Part shown: positions 19,029 through 27,270 of the stretch, piece by piece
Layout: each line of letters opens with the position of its first letter
How positions within the stretch are numbered: position 1 is the stretch's first letter
NCBI RefSeq assembly: GCF_001562275.1
Contig: NZ_CP014304.1
Coordinates: 4,340,001 to 4,404,000 of the forward strand
Source: Hymenobacter sp. PAMC 26628
GTDB taxonomy: Bacteria; Bacteroidota; Bacteroidia; Cytophagales; Hymenobacteraceae
DNA: 64,000 nt
Direction of reading: 5' to 3'
The notes under the pieces: model-generated
What the model was told of the DNA's origin: nothing
Database searches by the model: none
The model's input: only the letters and a program-made list of their open reading frames with translations
Made by a program: the position numbers and the translations under genes

Positions 19029-19191
19029 CTAAACTTTCATGCGAAAGTCCGATGCGTGGGGCCCCGAAAAGCAACTACCCGCGCCGGTTTAATCCAATTA
19101 CCCGGCCGGCTTCGGTCAGAAAGTGCTGAACCACTCCTTTAGTTAGCTCCAGCCGTGGCTGCTAACCTGCCTACGTATAAACACGGGTTTA

Positions 19192-19223
19192 TTGTTCAAC
19201 CGCCAGCCGCCCGGCTACCTTTG
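19192..19223 (+). promoter_or_regulatory. Bacteroidota-type promoter of the 39-codon gene
   Basis: TTG at 19192-19194 and an exact TACCTTTG at 19216-19223 are 21 bases apart, close to the spacing established for the primary sigma factor in Bacteroides (TTTG, about 19-21 bases, TAnnTTTG). The predicted start of transcription is near 19230, about 120 bases before the small ORF. Confidence 0.65.
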
Positions 19224-19273
19224 CAGCAAGCGCGTTTGGTTTGTCCCCCGGCCTACGGGTTCCTCTGAAAAGA

Positions 19274-19332
19274 GAAACCCCGACGTTAGGAGACGCCGGG
19301 GTTTCAGAAGTGCGGGGGTTTTAGTGCAACCC
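19274..19332 (+). promoter_or_regulatory. Structured 5' leader: two hairpins before the 39-codon gene
   Basis: Hairpin one pairs GAAACCCCGACGT with ACGCCGGGGTTTC (19274-19305, one mismatch). Hairpin two pairs GGGTT with AACCC (19316-19332), ending 17 bases before the ATG. Neither is followed by a T run long enough to be a clear terminator. They may control translation or stability of the short message. Confidence 0.5.
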
Positions 19333-19348
19333 TCTTACTTCAACTCAA

Positions 19349-19468
19349 ATGAAAAGGGACAGCGCGAATAAACTATTGCAAGAGGTCGGAAAAGGCATCT
19401 TGTTGGGGTTTGCAAGCGGGATAGGTAAGGCCCTGTGGGCTTTGCTACTCGCTTTCTTACTTCGGTAG
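19349..19468 (+). CDS. Small hydrophobic 39-aa protein in a solitary transcription unit
   Basis: The ORF starts MKRDSANKLLQEVGKG and continues into a hydrophobic helix (ILLGFASGIGKALWALLLAF) ending LLR. It has a charged, amphipathic first half and one probable membrane span. The support for it being real is its setting: a good promoter 125 bases upstream, two leader hairpins, and a strong intrinsic terminator starting 5 bases after the stop codon, all within about 320 bases that hold no other gene. No strong Shine-Dalgarno is visible, which is usual in this phylum. I do not recognise the family. Small membrane proteins like this include type I toxins, membrane-protein regulators and leader peptides; nothing here decides among them, and no antisense RNA promoter is evident. 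Confidence 0.6.
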   Translation: MKRDSANKLLQEVGKGILLGFASGIGKALWALLLAFLLR

Positions 19469-19472
19469 TTGG

Positions 19473-19510
19473 CAAAGGGCCGGGCCGAGAGGCTTGGCCC
19501 TTTGTTTTTT
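19473..19510 (+). terminator. Intrinsic terminator of the 39-codon gene
   Basis: CAAAGGGCC (19473-19481) pairs perfectly with GGCCCTTTG (19496-19504), followed by six T. The stem can be extended inward. The T run is on the plus strand only, so it serves plus-strand transcription. Confidence 0.8.
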
Positions 19511-19663
19511 ACCGTTGCAAATGTAATGGCTTTAACGGACTTGGTGGCGGTGGCGTTGTTGGCTTTTTCAGCTTTGTCAACCCCAAGCGGCTCGTAACTC
19601 AGCCAATCGATGCCGCTTCCGGGGCCCTAAATCCGTTTACCTCCAAAAGGCCGGGCCGGGCCG

Positions 19664-19803
19664 CTACATGCCCTGGCCGCCCAACTGCGCACCGGCCACG
19701 GCGCTGGCGGCGCTGCTCACGATGCCGAGCACCGAAGCGCCCAGCGGCAGGATGTGCACCGGCTTGCGCAGGCCCATCGGCCCGATCAACTCGGCACCGC
19801 TCA
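19664..19803 (-). pseudogene. 3' fragment of a second malic enzyme gene
   Basis: Read on the minus strand this encodes GAELIGPMGLRKPVHILPLG then ASVLGIVSSAASAVAGAQ and LGGQGM-stop. It aligns with the last residues of the intact malic enzyme at 21.7-24.0 kb (GAEVIGPVLMGMRKPVHILQ, ASVRDIVNIAAIAVVDAQ, SGGKGM), with a two-residue deletion; the DNA is also clearly similar along its length. Only about 45 codons remain, with no start. It abuts the stop codon of the broken DUF885 gene, just as the intact enzyme lies directly upstream of that gene. It looks like the relic of a tandem duplication in which most of one copy was lost. Confidence 0.85.
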
Positions 19804-21611
19804 GGCCGCCTTCTTGGCGGCGATGTACTCGCTCACGACTTGCTCCAGGATTTCCAGCGGCAGGGGCCCGTTTTTCAGCACCACGTCGTGGAAATCGCGC
19901 AGGTCGAATTTGGGGCCCAGCTGCTGCTTGGCCCGCTCGCGCAGCTCCAGGATTTTGAGCATCCCCACTTTGTAGGCGCAGGCCTGGCCGGGCATCACGA
20001 TGTAGCGCTCCACTTCGGCCTCCACGTCGGAAGCGGCCATGCCCGTGGTGCGGCGCAGGTAGCCGATGGCCTGCTCGCGCGTCCAGCGCTGGTCGTGCAG
20101 GCCGGTGTCCACCACCAGGCGGGCGGCCCGGAACAGCTCGGCCCGCAGGCCACCCAGCCGGTCGTACGGGTCTTTCTCAAAGCCCAGCTCCGAAGCCAGC
20201 CGTTCGGCGTACAGGGCCCACCCTTCGCCATAAGCAACAAAGGAAACCAGCGTGCGGAACGTGGGCAGGCCCTTCAGCTCCTGCGCCACGCCGACTTGAA
20301 AGTGGTGCCCCGGAATGCCTTCGTGGTAGGCCAGCGTGCGCATCCCGAACTTGGGCGTGGCCTTCACGTCGTAGAGGCTGGCGTAGAACACGCCGGGCCG
20401 CGAGCCGTCGAGCGCGGCCCGGTCGTAGTAGGCACCGGCCGAGGTTTTTTCCTTGAACACCGGTACCCGGCGCACTTCCAGCCGGGCCTTGGGCCGGATG
20501 CGAAACGCACTGCTCAGGCCCTTGTCCACTTCGGTCAGAATGGTTTGGTAATCGGCCAGAATCTGCGCCCGGCCCGCGTCGGTGTCGGGGTACAGAAAGC
20601 GTGGCTCTTCGCCGAGGCGGGCCAGGGTGGGGCCCACGCTGTCGGCGCCAGCTACTTTTTGGGCTTGCAAAATGGCCCGCATTTCGGCCGTGATGCGCGC
20701 CACTTCCTGCAAACCCAACTGGTGAATCTGGACGGCGCTGAGGTTGGTGGTGGTGATGGTGCGCAGGCGGTAGGCGTAGTAGGCCTTGCCGTCGGGAAAC
20801 TTCTACACCCCGCGTCGGTGGTTGAGCGGGGGCGCAGGGCCGTGAAGTAGCTGATGAGTTGCTGATAGGCCGGGTACACGCTGCCCGTAATCTGGCGCTT
20901 GGTTTCGGCCAGCACCGCAGCCTGCGCGGCGGCGTCGAGGCCGTCGGCTTTTTTCAGCTTTTCGACCAGCGAGGTGTACAGGATGCTTTGCTCGGGCTGC
21001 TGCGCCACGAGGCCCGTCATCCCGGCCAGCACCTTGTCGATGACGAACGTGGGCGGCACCACGCCGTGCTGCTCCCGCACTTTCAGCCCCTCCAGCACCT
21101 GCGCAAACTTCACCTTCACCGCCGCCAGCCGCTCGTTGTAGTAGTCGGCGTCGCGGCGGTTGTGCACCTGGTGCACGTTGGCCATAAAGGCCGGAAACTC
21201 GTTCTGCACCCCAAAGAGCTGGTTCACGGGGTAATCGTCGTAGCGGAAGGCCGCACCGGCCGCCGCGTTGGTCATGTACCAGTCGAGCACCCGGTAGTTG
21301 AGGCGGTCCTGGCCGCGCATCCCGGTGGTGTCGTAGCGGTGCAGGGTGGCCAGGTCGTCGCGCAGCCGGGCCAGGGTTTGGGTGGTTTTGGCCTCGGAAA
21401 CGTCGTCCAGTTTCCGGTTGTGGCCCTGAATGCCCACGCCTTCCACCAGCCGCAGCTGCGACAGCAGCTCGGGCGAGTCGAAGGCAATCTGCGCAAACAC
21501 CTTCTCATAAAAGGCCCGGATGAAAAAGGGCTTAAACCAAATAGTGTTGACGACCAACACAACCACTACCAGCAACAGCGCGGCCAACGTACGCAGGATA
21601 ATTTTTTTCAT
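19801..21611 (-). pseudogene. DUF885 family peptidase-like lipoprotein/membrane protein, broken by frameshift and stop
   Basis: The protein would be about 603 aa: an N-terminal membrane anchor (MKKIILRTLAALLLVVVV, start 21611), the DUF885 body, and the zinc-peptidase-like motif LAYHEGIPGHHFQVGVA, ending SEYIAAKKAA. It lies in two frames. The first half reads through STTDAG at about 20815 and then turns into nonsense; the second resumes with KFPDGKAYYAYRL in another frame. At the junction one G appears to be missing from a G run, and the restored frame meets TAG where relatives have an aromatic residue. Two neighbouring lesions argue against a simple read error. It sits between the intact malic enzyme and the malic-enzyme fragment, on the same strand. 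The C-terminal piece could still be translated from an internal start, but lacks the signal. Confidence 0.8.
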
Positions 21612-21632
21612 GCCGCAAATTAAATGCGACAT

Positions 21633-21674
21633 GGCTATGTTCAGGAATTCTTATAAGCATTCCTGAACATAGCC
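21633..21674. repeat. Perfect 16-bp inverted repeat between malic enzyme and DUF885 genes
   Basis: GGCTATGTTCAGGAAT (21633-21648) and ATTCCTGAACATAGCC (21659-21674) are exact complements around a 10-base AT-rich loop. No T run follows, so it is not a standard terminator. It fills most of the gap and ends one base before an ATG at 21632. It could be an operator or the trace of an insertion. Confidence 0.8.
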
Positions 21675-21686
21675 CCGGGGCCCTAC

Positions 21687-23957
21687 CTACATGCCCTTGC
21701 CGCCCGACTGCGCATCGACCACGGCGATGGCGGCAATGTTCACGATGTCGCGCACCGAGGCCCCCAGCTGGAGAATGTGGACGGGCTTGCGCATGCCCAT
21801 CAGCACCGGGCCGATGACCTCGGCGCCGCCGATTTCCTGAAGCACTTTGTAGGCGATATTGCCCGATTCCACGTTGGGAAACACGAGGGTGTTGGCGCCT
21901 TTTTCGGCCAGGGTGCTGAAGCTGTAGTGCTCTTGCAGCAGGCGCGGGCTCAGGGCCACGTTGGCCTGCATTTCGCCGTCGATGAGCAAATCGGGGTAGC
22001 GGGCTTTGGCCAACTCGGTGGCGCGGCGGGTTTTTTCGGGCAGCTCGCCCTGGTTCGAGCCGAAGTTGGAGTAGGAGATAACGGCGATGCGCGGCTCGGC
22101 GTCGAAGAAGCGTACGGCCCGGGCGGTCAGGCCGATGATTTCCACCATTTGCTCGGCCGTGGGGTTGATGTTCACCGTGGTATCGGCGAAGAAATAGGGC
22201 CCCTGCTTGTGCTGGATGATGTACATCGACGACACGCGCTTCACCCCGTCTTCGGTGCCAATGACCTGCAGGGCCGGGATGATGCTCTTGCCGTAGTCCT
22301 TGGTGAGGCCCGTAATGCAGGCGTCGGCCTGGCCGGTTTCTACCATCATGGCGGCGTAGTAGTTGCGTTCGCGCATCAGGCGGCGGCCCTCGTAGAGCGT
22401 CATGCCCCGGCGCTGGCGCTTTTGGTACAGCAGCTGGGCAAACTCGGCGCGGCGCTCGTCTTCTTTCAGAATATTGATGATTTCGCAGCCTTCCAGGTCG
22501 ATGTTGTTCGCCCGGGCAATCTCCTCGATCTTTTCCTGGGGCCCCAGCACGATGGGCCGGGCGATGCCCTCGTCGCGCAAAATCTGGGCCGCCTTCAGCA
22601 CCTTGTAGTTGTCGCCCTCGGCAAATACCACCCGCTTGGGCCCCGACTTGGCGGCGCTCGTGATGCGGTTCATCAGCTTCTGGTTGCCGCCGAGGCGGGC
22701 GTGGAGCTGGTCGCCGTAGGCTTCCCAGTCGGTGATGGGCAGGCGGGCCACGCCGCTTTCCATCGCCGCGCGCGCCACCGCCGGGCTGATGGTGGTGATG
22801 AGGCGCGGGTCGAGCGGCTTGGGAATGAGGTAGCTGCGGCCGAAGGCCAACGTGTTGTCGCCGTAGGCGCGGTTCACCATGTCGGGCACGGGCTCGCGAC
22901 TCAGCTCGGCCAGGGCGTGCACGGCGGCCAGCTTCATGGCTTCGTTGATTTCGGTGGCCCGCACGTCCATCGCCCCCCGGAAAATGTAAGGAAAGCCCAG
23001 CACGTTGTTCACTTGGTTGGGGTGGTCGGAGCGCCCGGTGGCCATGATGAGGTCGGGCCGGGTGCCCATGGCCAGCTCGTACTCGATTTCCGGGTTCGGG
23101 TTGGCCAAGGCAAACACGATGGGGTCGGCGGCCATCGTGAGCAGGTACTCGGCCGGCAGCACGTTGGCCGCCGACAAGCCCAGGAACATGTCGGCCCCCA
23201 CCAGGGCCTCGCCCAGGTTGTTGAGCCGGCGCGTGGTGGCAAACTGCATCTGGATGGGGGCCAAGTTGGTGCGCCCCTCGTGGATGAGGCCGTCCTTGTC
23301 GAACACCACCACGTTTTCCTTTTTCAAGCCCAGGGCCAGGTACAGGCGCAGGCACGACACGGCCGCCGCCCCCGCCCCGCTCACCACCAGCTGGATTTCG
23401 TCAATCTTCTTGCCCACCAGCGCCAGCGCGTTCAGCAACGCCGCCGCCGTGATGATGGCCGTGCCGTGCTGGTCGTCGTGCATCAGCGGGATGTTCATCT
23501 GCTCGCGCAGGGCCGTCTCAATCTGAAAGCACTCCGGGGCCTTAATGTCCTCCAAGTTGATGCCGCCAAACGTGGGCTCCAGCGCCTTCACGATGCGGAT
23601 GAACTCGTCGGGGTCGGTGGCGTCGATCTCAATATCGAAGCAGTCCAGCCCGGCGAACTTCTTGAACAGCACGCCCTTGCCCTCCATTACCGGCTTGCTG
23701 GCGGCGGGCCCGATGTTGCCCAGCCCCAGCACCGCCGTCCCGTTGCTGATAACGGCCACTAGGTTGCCTTTGGCGGTGTACTTGTATACGTCGTCGGGGT
23801 TGGCGGCGATGGCCAGGCAGGGTTCGGCCACGCCCGGCGAGTAGGCCAGCGCTAGGTCAAGCTGGGTGCTGACGGGCTTGGTGGGCACTACCTCGATTTT
23901 GCCCGCGGGGCTCTGCGAGTGGTAGTTGAGGGCGTCCTGCTTGTTAATTTTCAGCAT
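21687..23957 (-). CDS. maeB: NADP-dependent malic enzyme with phosphotransacetylase-like C-terminal domain
   Basis: This 756-aa enzyme oxidatively decarboxylates malate to pyruvate, giving NADPH. The start at 23957 yields MLKINKQDALNYHSQSPAGK. Residues 1-430 are the malic domain (YSPGVAEPCLAI, GLGNIGPAASKPVMEGKGVL, IPLMHDDQHGTAIITAAAL, and the nucleotide loop VVSGAGAAAVSCLRLYL). The rest is the PTA-like domain typical of MaeB (SGPKRVVFAEGDNYKVLKAA to RKPVHILQLGASVRDIVNIA), regulatory in other bacteria by acetyl-CoA and generally catalytically silent. Length is normal. A perfect TAnnTTTG element is 66 bases upstream. The block maeB-ruvA-sprA-gcvH is common in Bacteroidota. A fragment of a second copy lies at 19.7 kb. 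Confidence 0.95.
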   Translation of the reverse strand: MLKINKQDALNYHSQSPAGKIEVVPTKPVSTQLDLALAYSPGVAEPCLAIAANPDDVYKYTAKGNLVAVISNGTAVLGLGNIGPAASKPVMEGKGVLFKKFAGLDCFDIEIDATDPDEFIRIVKALEPTFGGINLEDIKAPECFQIETALREQMNIPLMHDDQHGTAIITAAALLNALALVGKKIDEIQLVVSGAGAAAVSCLRLYLALGLKKENVVVFDKDGLIHEGRTNLAPIQMQFATTRRLNNLGEALVGADMFLGLSAANVLPAEYLLTMAADPIVFALANPNPEIEYELAMGTRPDLIMATGRSDHPNQVNNVLGFPYIFRGAMDVRATEINEAMKLAAVHALAELSREPVPDMVNRAYGDNTLAFGRSYLIPKPLDPRLITTISPAVARAAMESGVARLPITDWEAYGDQLHARLGGNQKLMNRITSAAKSGPKRVVFAEGDNYKVLKAAQILRDEGIARPIVLGPQEKIEEIARANNIDLEGCEIINILKEDERRAEFAQLLYQKRQRRGMTLYEGRRLMRERNYYAAMMVETGQADACITGLTKDYGKSIIPALQVIGTEDGVKRVSSMYIIQHKQGPYFFADTTVNINPTAEQMVEIIGLTARAVRFFDAEPRIAVISYSNFGSNQGELPEKTRRATELAKARYPDLLIDGEMQANVALSPRLLQEHYSFSTLAEKGANTLVFPNVESGNIAYKVLQEIGGAEVIGPVLMGMRKPVHILQLGASVRDIVNIAAIAVVDAQSGGKGM

Positions 23958-24023
23958 AAGGTTTTGGTCAGGAAGCGGGTAGAAACGACGCAGCCGGGGC
24001 CCGCAAGTTCCGGCTGATTGCCC

Positions 24024-24031
24024 CAAAAGTA
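24024..24031 (-). promoter_or_regulatory. Bacteroidota -7 element upstream of maeB
   Basis: The minus strand reads TACTTTTG, the same octamer as in front of gcvH. A TTTG lies 25 bases further upstream (24057-24060), slightly beyond the usual distance. Confidence 0.45.
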
Positions 24032-24111
24032 CCGCTTACCCGCCCGGCCCGGCGCACAAAAGCCCTGCACCGGGCGGGCACGGAGCTTCCGTCCTGAGCA
24101 AAAACAGGTGT

Positions 24112-24695
24112 TTATTGCAGCTTGAGATTTGTGAAAGTGCCCGTTACTTTCAGGTTGCACAGCGGCGGGTCGTTGGGCACCGAATACTTATCGGTAATGT
24201 TTTGCATCCCGTCAATGGCCATTTCAAACGAGCCGCTGAGCAGCCGGCGCGGGGCATCGTAAGCGGTAATCAATAGCTGCCCCCGCGTTGCATGGCTTTC
24301 GCCATCAATTAGAAAAGAACCGGAGGTGGACACGTTCCGGGCCACCAGAAAATTGTAGAAAACCGAGGCGGCCGTGCCCGGGCTGCGCTGCTTGTCCACC
24401 AGCTTGTAGCTGCCCACAACGGCCGGGGTGAGCGCCGCCACCGGCACCATGAACCGGATAACGTCCCGGCCGACCAAAGGCGCAAAGCCCACCCACAGGT
24501 TTTTGCCATCCAATTGGCCCGTGCTGGTCATGGCCGTTTGGGCGTAGGTGGTGTCGTTGCTCAGGCTGCTGGCCGTTGGGAAAGTGAGGGTGCGGGCCAG
24601 CGTCGTGGCCGGAACCGGGTCGGCGGGCGGTACTTCTTTTTGGCGCAGGCGGTGAGCAGCGCAGCAGCAACCAGAAAGAAGGCGATTTTTTTCAT
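24112..24695 (-). pseudogene. Lipoprotein of unknown function, frameshifted just after the lipobox
   Basis: The signal sequence MKKIAFFLVAAALLTACAKK (start 24695) is a clear lipoprotein leader with lipobox LTAC, but its frame closes soon after. The remaining 175 residues continue in another frame from KEVPPADPVPATTLARTL to NLKVTGTFTNLKLQ. Joining the two needs one extra base in the run CCAAAAAGAAG (about 24642), so a single A has been lost, or mis-read, in a homopolymer. The span of 584 bases is one short of a multiple of three. The mature part (ARNVSTSGSFLIDGESHATR, LSGSFEMAIDGMQ) resembles small Bacteroidota lipoproteins of the DUF6252 kind, which is tentative. Slippage during transcription could also restore the frame. 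Confidence 0.7.
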
Positions 24696-24810
24696 GGGAA
24701 AGAAAGTGGAAAGGTGGAGGAAAAGCCAAAATAACTCACCTTGGCAAGCCCTATACCAATCCCCTGATAAAGAGGGCCCCACTCTCACAGAAGCCGCTTC
24801 TCGGCCACCG

Positions 24811-26967
24811 CTAGCCCTGCGGCACCAGCAGCTTCTGCCCCAGCTTCACGTCGTCGGAAGTGAGGTGGTTGAGGCGCCGCAGCACCGCCACGCTCACGTT
24901 GAAGCGGCGCGAAATATTATAGAGCGTGTCGCCGGGCTGAACCCTATGCGTCTTGGGCACCGCGGCGAGGTGCGCAGACGCCGCCTTCGCTGGGGCCCCG
25001 GCGGGGGGGCCGAAGCGCAGGTGCTGGCCGGCTTCCACGGTTTCGGCATCGAGGTGGTTCCAGGCCACGAGCTGGGCCACGCTCACGCCGCGCGCCTGGG
25101 CCAGCTTGGTCAGGTTGTCGCCCCGCCGCACCACGTAGCTTGCAGTGGCAGTAGGCGTTGGCTCTACTTCGGCGGCAGTATCCCGCGGCCGGGCGGCAGC
25201 CTCCGCCGGAGCCCGGCGTAGCTTGGGCGTAGGGGTTTCTGCTACCTCCACAGGGCCCCCAAGGGTCGCTTCATTGCTAGCCAGAAGCGTTTCGGTAGCA
25301 GCGGTTTCAACTAGGGCTGACGCCAAGGCTACCGGCTCAGCAGATTTGCGCCCGGCCAGGGAGGCCGTGGTTTTGGCCAATGCCGCGGCCTGCACGGCGG
25401 CAATCCGGGCCTGGGCGTGCTGGGCAGCTTCCTGCCGCTGGCGCACCTTGGCCAGGCGCGTGGCTTGCTGCTGCTCCAGCGCGGCCACGGCGGCCACGCG
25501 GGCCACTTCCAACGCATTGGCAGCGGCCAGGGCCTGGCGGGCCGCTACGTCCTCCGCCGAGGGCAGGGCCCGGACGGCGCGGGGCGCGGGCGGAGCAACG
25601 GCCGCTACCACCATCGGCGGCCGCGCGGCGGGCAGCGGCACCAGTACCACCACGGTGCGGCCCGGCTTCAGCGTTTGCTTTTTGGTTAGCTCGTTCCAGC
25701 GGCGCAATTGACCTGGGCTCACGTCGAACCGCTCGGCCAGGCCGGCCACGGTTTCGCCCCGGCGCACCTTGTGGTGGATTCGCCGGACGCGCGGCGCGAC
25801 ATCAGCAGCAGTTGCATCAGCCAGCAGCGGGGCGGGGCGGCTCCAGGGCTCCACGCCGTCGAGGCGCGGCGGCAGCGCGGCCAGCGGCTGGGGCAGCGCG
25901 GCCAGTGGCTGGCAAAACGCTAGCAGGGTGGCCCGGTCGGCGTCGCCAAAAGCGGCGCGGGCCGTGGCGGGGTAGCGCACCACGTAGGGCCGGTAGCCGG
26001 CCGGCAGCCCGGCCCGAAACAGCTCAGGGTTGTAGCGAGCGAGGTAAGTTGAGTCGGAATAGCCGCAGGCTACGCTCAGGCGGTGCAGGTCGAAGGCCTG
26101 GCCGCGCAGGCCCAGCGTATCCAGGGCCTCGGCGCGCTGGTAGGCCAGCTTGTCGGAGTGCAGGCCGTGCTGCTGGGCGTACTTCATGCTGTACATCACA
26201 GCTGTGAAGGTGGGCACGTAGTTGCGCGTTTCGGCCGGCAAGTTCGGGTACAGGTCCCAGAAGGTTTTTTTGCCGGTGCGGCGCATCACCCGTTGCACGT
26301 TGCCCGCGCCCCAATTGTAGGCGGCCAGCACCAGTTCCCAGTCGTGAAACACGCCGTAGAGGTAGCGCAGGTGCTTGCAAGCGGCTTCGGTGGCTTTTTC
26401 GGGGGCCATGCGCTCGTCCACCCACTCATCGCGGCGCAGGCGCAGGTCGCCAGCCGTGGGCCCCATGAACTGCCAGAGCCCGGTGGCCCCCACCGGCGAT
26501 TTGGCCGTGGGAATCAGCGACGACTCCACCACGGCCAGGTACTTAAGGTCGGTGGGCAGGTGGTACTGCGCGAGGTACTTCTCAAACAGCGGAAAATATA
26601 GGTTTTCGCGCTCCAGCACCCGCTGCGTGTAGTCGCGCTTGCGCACCGTAAACAGGGTGATGTAAGCCATCACCGCATTGTTGAACTGGTGCGGAGCGTC
26701 GGTTTCGATGCAGCTCATCCGGTCGCCCACAAGGTCGCGCACGGTAGGCGGGGTTTGCAGCCAGGCAAGCCGCACCGAATCGACGGGCACGATGGGCACC
26801 ACAGCCAGCGAGTCGGGCAGCAGCAGCACCGGCACCTTTGTGGTATCGGTAGAAAGGGGCGGCAGCTGCTGTGCCTTGGCGGCCACGGGGGCGGCCAAAG
26901 GCAGGGCCAGCGCCAGCCGCCGCCACAGGCGGCCGGGCCGAAACGCCGGGATACGTCCTTGCTTCAT
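24811..26967 (-). CDS. MltD-like lytic transglycosylase with three LysM domains
   Basis: This 718-aa periplasmic enzyme should cleave peptidoglycan between MurNAc and GlcNAc. A signal peptide at the N-terminus ends near VAAKA-QQ. The SLT domain (about residues 110-240) has the catalytic Glu in YLAVVESSLIPTAKS, then VGATGLWQFMGPTAGDLRL, VLAAYNWGAGNVQRVM and PAETRNYVPTFTAVMY. One LysM follows (IHHKVRRGETVAGLAERFDV, about residue 390), then a long Ala-rich, charged and probably coiled linker (480-600), and two more LysM domains at the end (SYVVRRGDNLTKLAQARG; KTHRVQPGDTLYNISRRF). The usual MltD has two or three LysM. A near-consensus TACCTTCG lies 6 bases from the ATG, so the message may be almost leaderless. 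Confidence 0.9.
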   Translation of the reverse strand: MKQGRIPAFRPGRLWRRLALALPLAAPVAAKAQQLPPLSTDTTKVPVLLLPDSLAVVPIVPVDSVRLAWLQTPPTVRDLVGDRMSCIETDAPHQFNNAVMAYITLFTVRKRDYTQRVLERENLYFPLFEKYLAQYHLPTDLKYLAVVESSLIPTAKSPVGATGLWQFMGPTAGDLRLRRDEWVDERMAPEKATEAACKHLRYLYGVFHDWELVLAAYNWGAGNVQRVMRRTGKKTFWDLYPNLPAETRNYVPTFTAVMYSMKYAQQHGLHSDKLAYQRAEALDTLGLRGQAFDLHRLSVACGYSDSTYLARYNPELFRAGLPAGYRPYVVRYPATARAAFGDADRATLLAFCQPLAALPQPLAALPPRLDGVEPWSRPAPLLADATAADVAPRVRRIHHKVRRGETVAGLAERFDVSPGQLRRWNELTKKQTLKPGRTVVVLVPLPAARPPMVVAAVAPPAPRAVRALPSAEDVAARQALAAANALEVARVAAVAALEQQQATRLAKVRQRQEAAQHAQARIAAVQAAALAKTTASLAGRKSAEPVALASALVETAATETLLASNEATLGGPVEVAETPTPKLRRAPAEAAARPRDTAAEVEPTPTATASYVVRRGDNLTKLAQARGVSVAQLVAWNHLDAETVEAGQHLRFGPPAGAPAKAASAHLAAVPKTHRVQPGDTLYNISRRFNVSVAVLRRLNHLTSDDVKLGQKLLVPQG

Positions 26968-27270
26968 ATGACCGAAGGTAGAAAAAAACCCTGTAAATCC
27001 CAGCGTTTGTCCTAAAGCATTACTTCAACCGGCCCACACAACGCATTAATTCATTGGCTAAATCGGGTGAAATACAACGCAGGTTAGGGAGTTGCCGCAC
27101 CGGGCGGACGGAGGCATTTTTTCACTAATCGATTTGCAATACCATTCAAATTCCAAACAGCTTCTTTTTGTGATCTTAAAAGTTAACAATATAAATTTTT
27201 AAAAATATAAAAAAATAATTTGCTTAAATGAGGGGGGGGGGGGTAGATTCGCTTCATCTTAAGCTCATTA
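26968..27270. other. AT-rich divergent intergenic region
   Basis: This 303-base gap separates the minus-strand transglycosylase from the plus-strand lipoprotein pair. Bases 27120-27230 are very AT-rich (including AAAAATATAAAAAAATAATT) and contain no ORF. It holds a TAATTTG element (27207 region), one base short of the -7 consensus, and ends in a 12-G tract. I see no RNA gene. Confidence 0.5.
27232..27243 (+). repeat. Homopolymer tract of 12 G
   Basis: Twelve consecutive G follow directly after an AT-rich promoter-like stretch and lie 27 bases before the first possible start codon of the lipoprotein gene. A tract this long can slip during replication, and in other bacteria such tracts near promoters switch expression of surface proteins. 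Confidence 0.85.

Noticed and set aside
19801..20718. DUF885 C-terminal part as an independent gene starting inside
   Set aside because: It lacks the N-terminal half of the domain and a signal. The N-terminal frame joins it exactly in sequence, so a broken single gene explains both.
20795..20825. Programmed frameshift in DUF885
   Set aside because: The shifted frame meets a stop codon at once, and there is no slippery heptamer with downstream structure.
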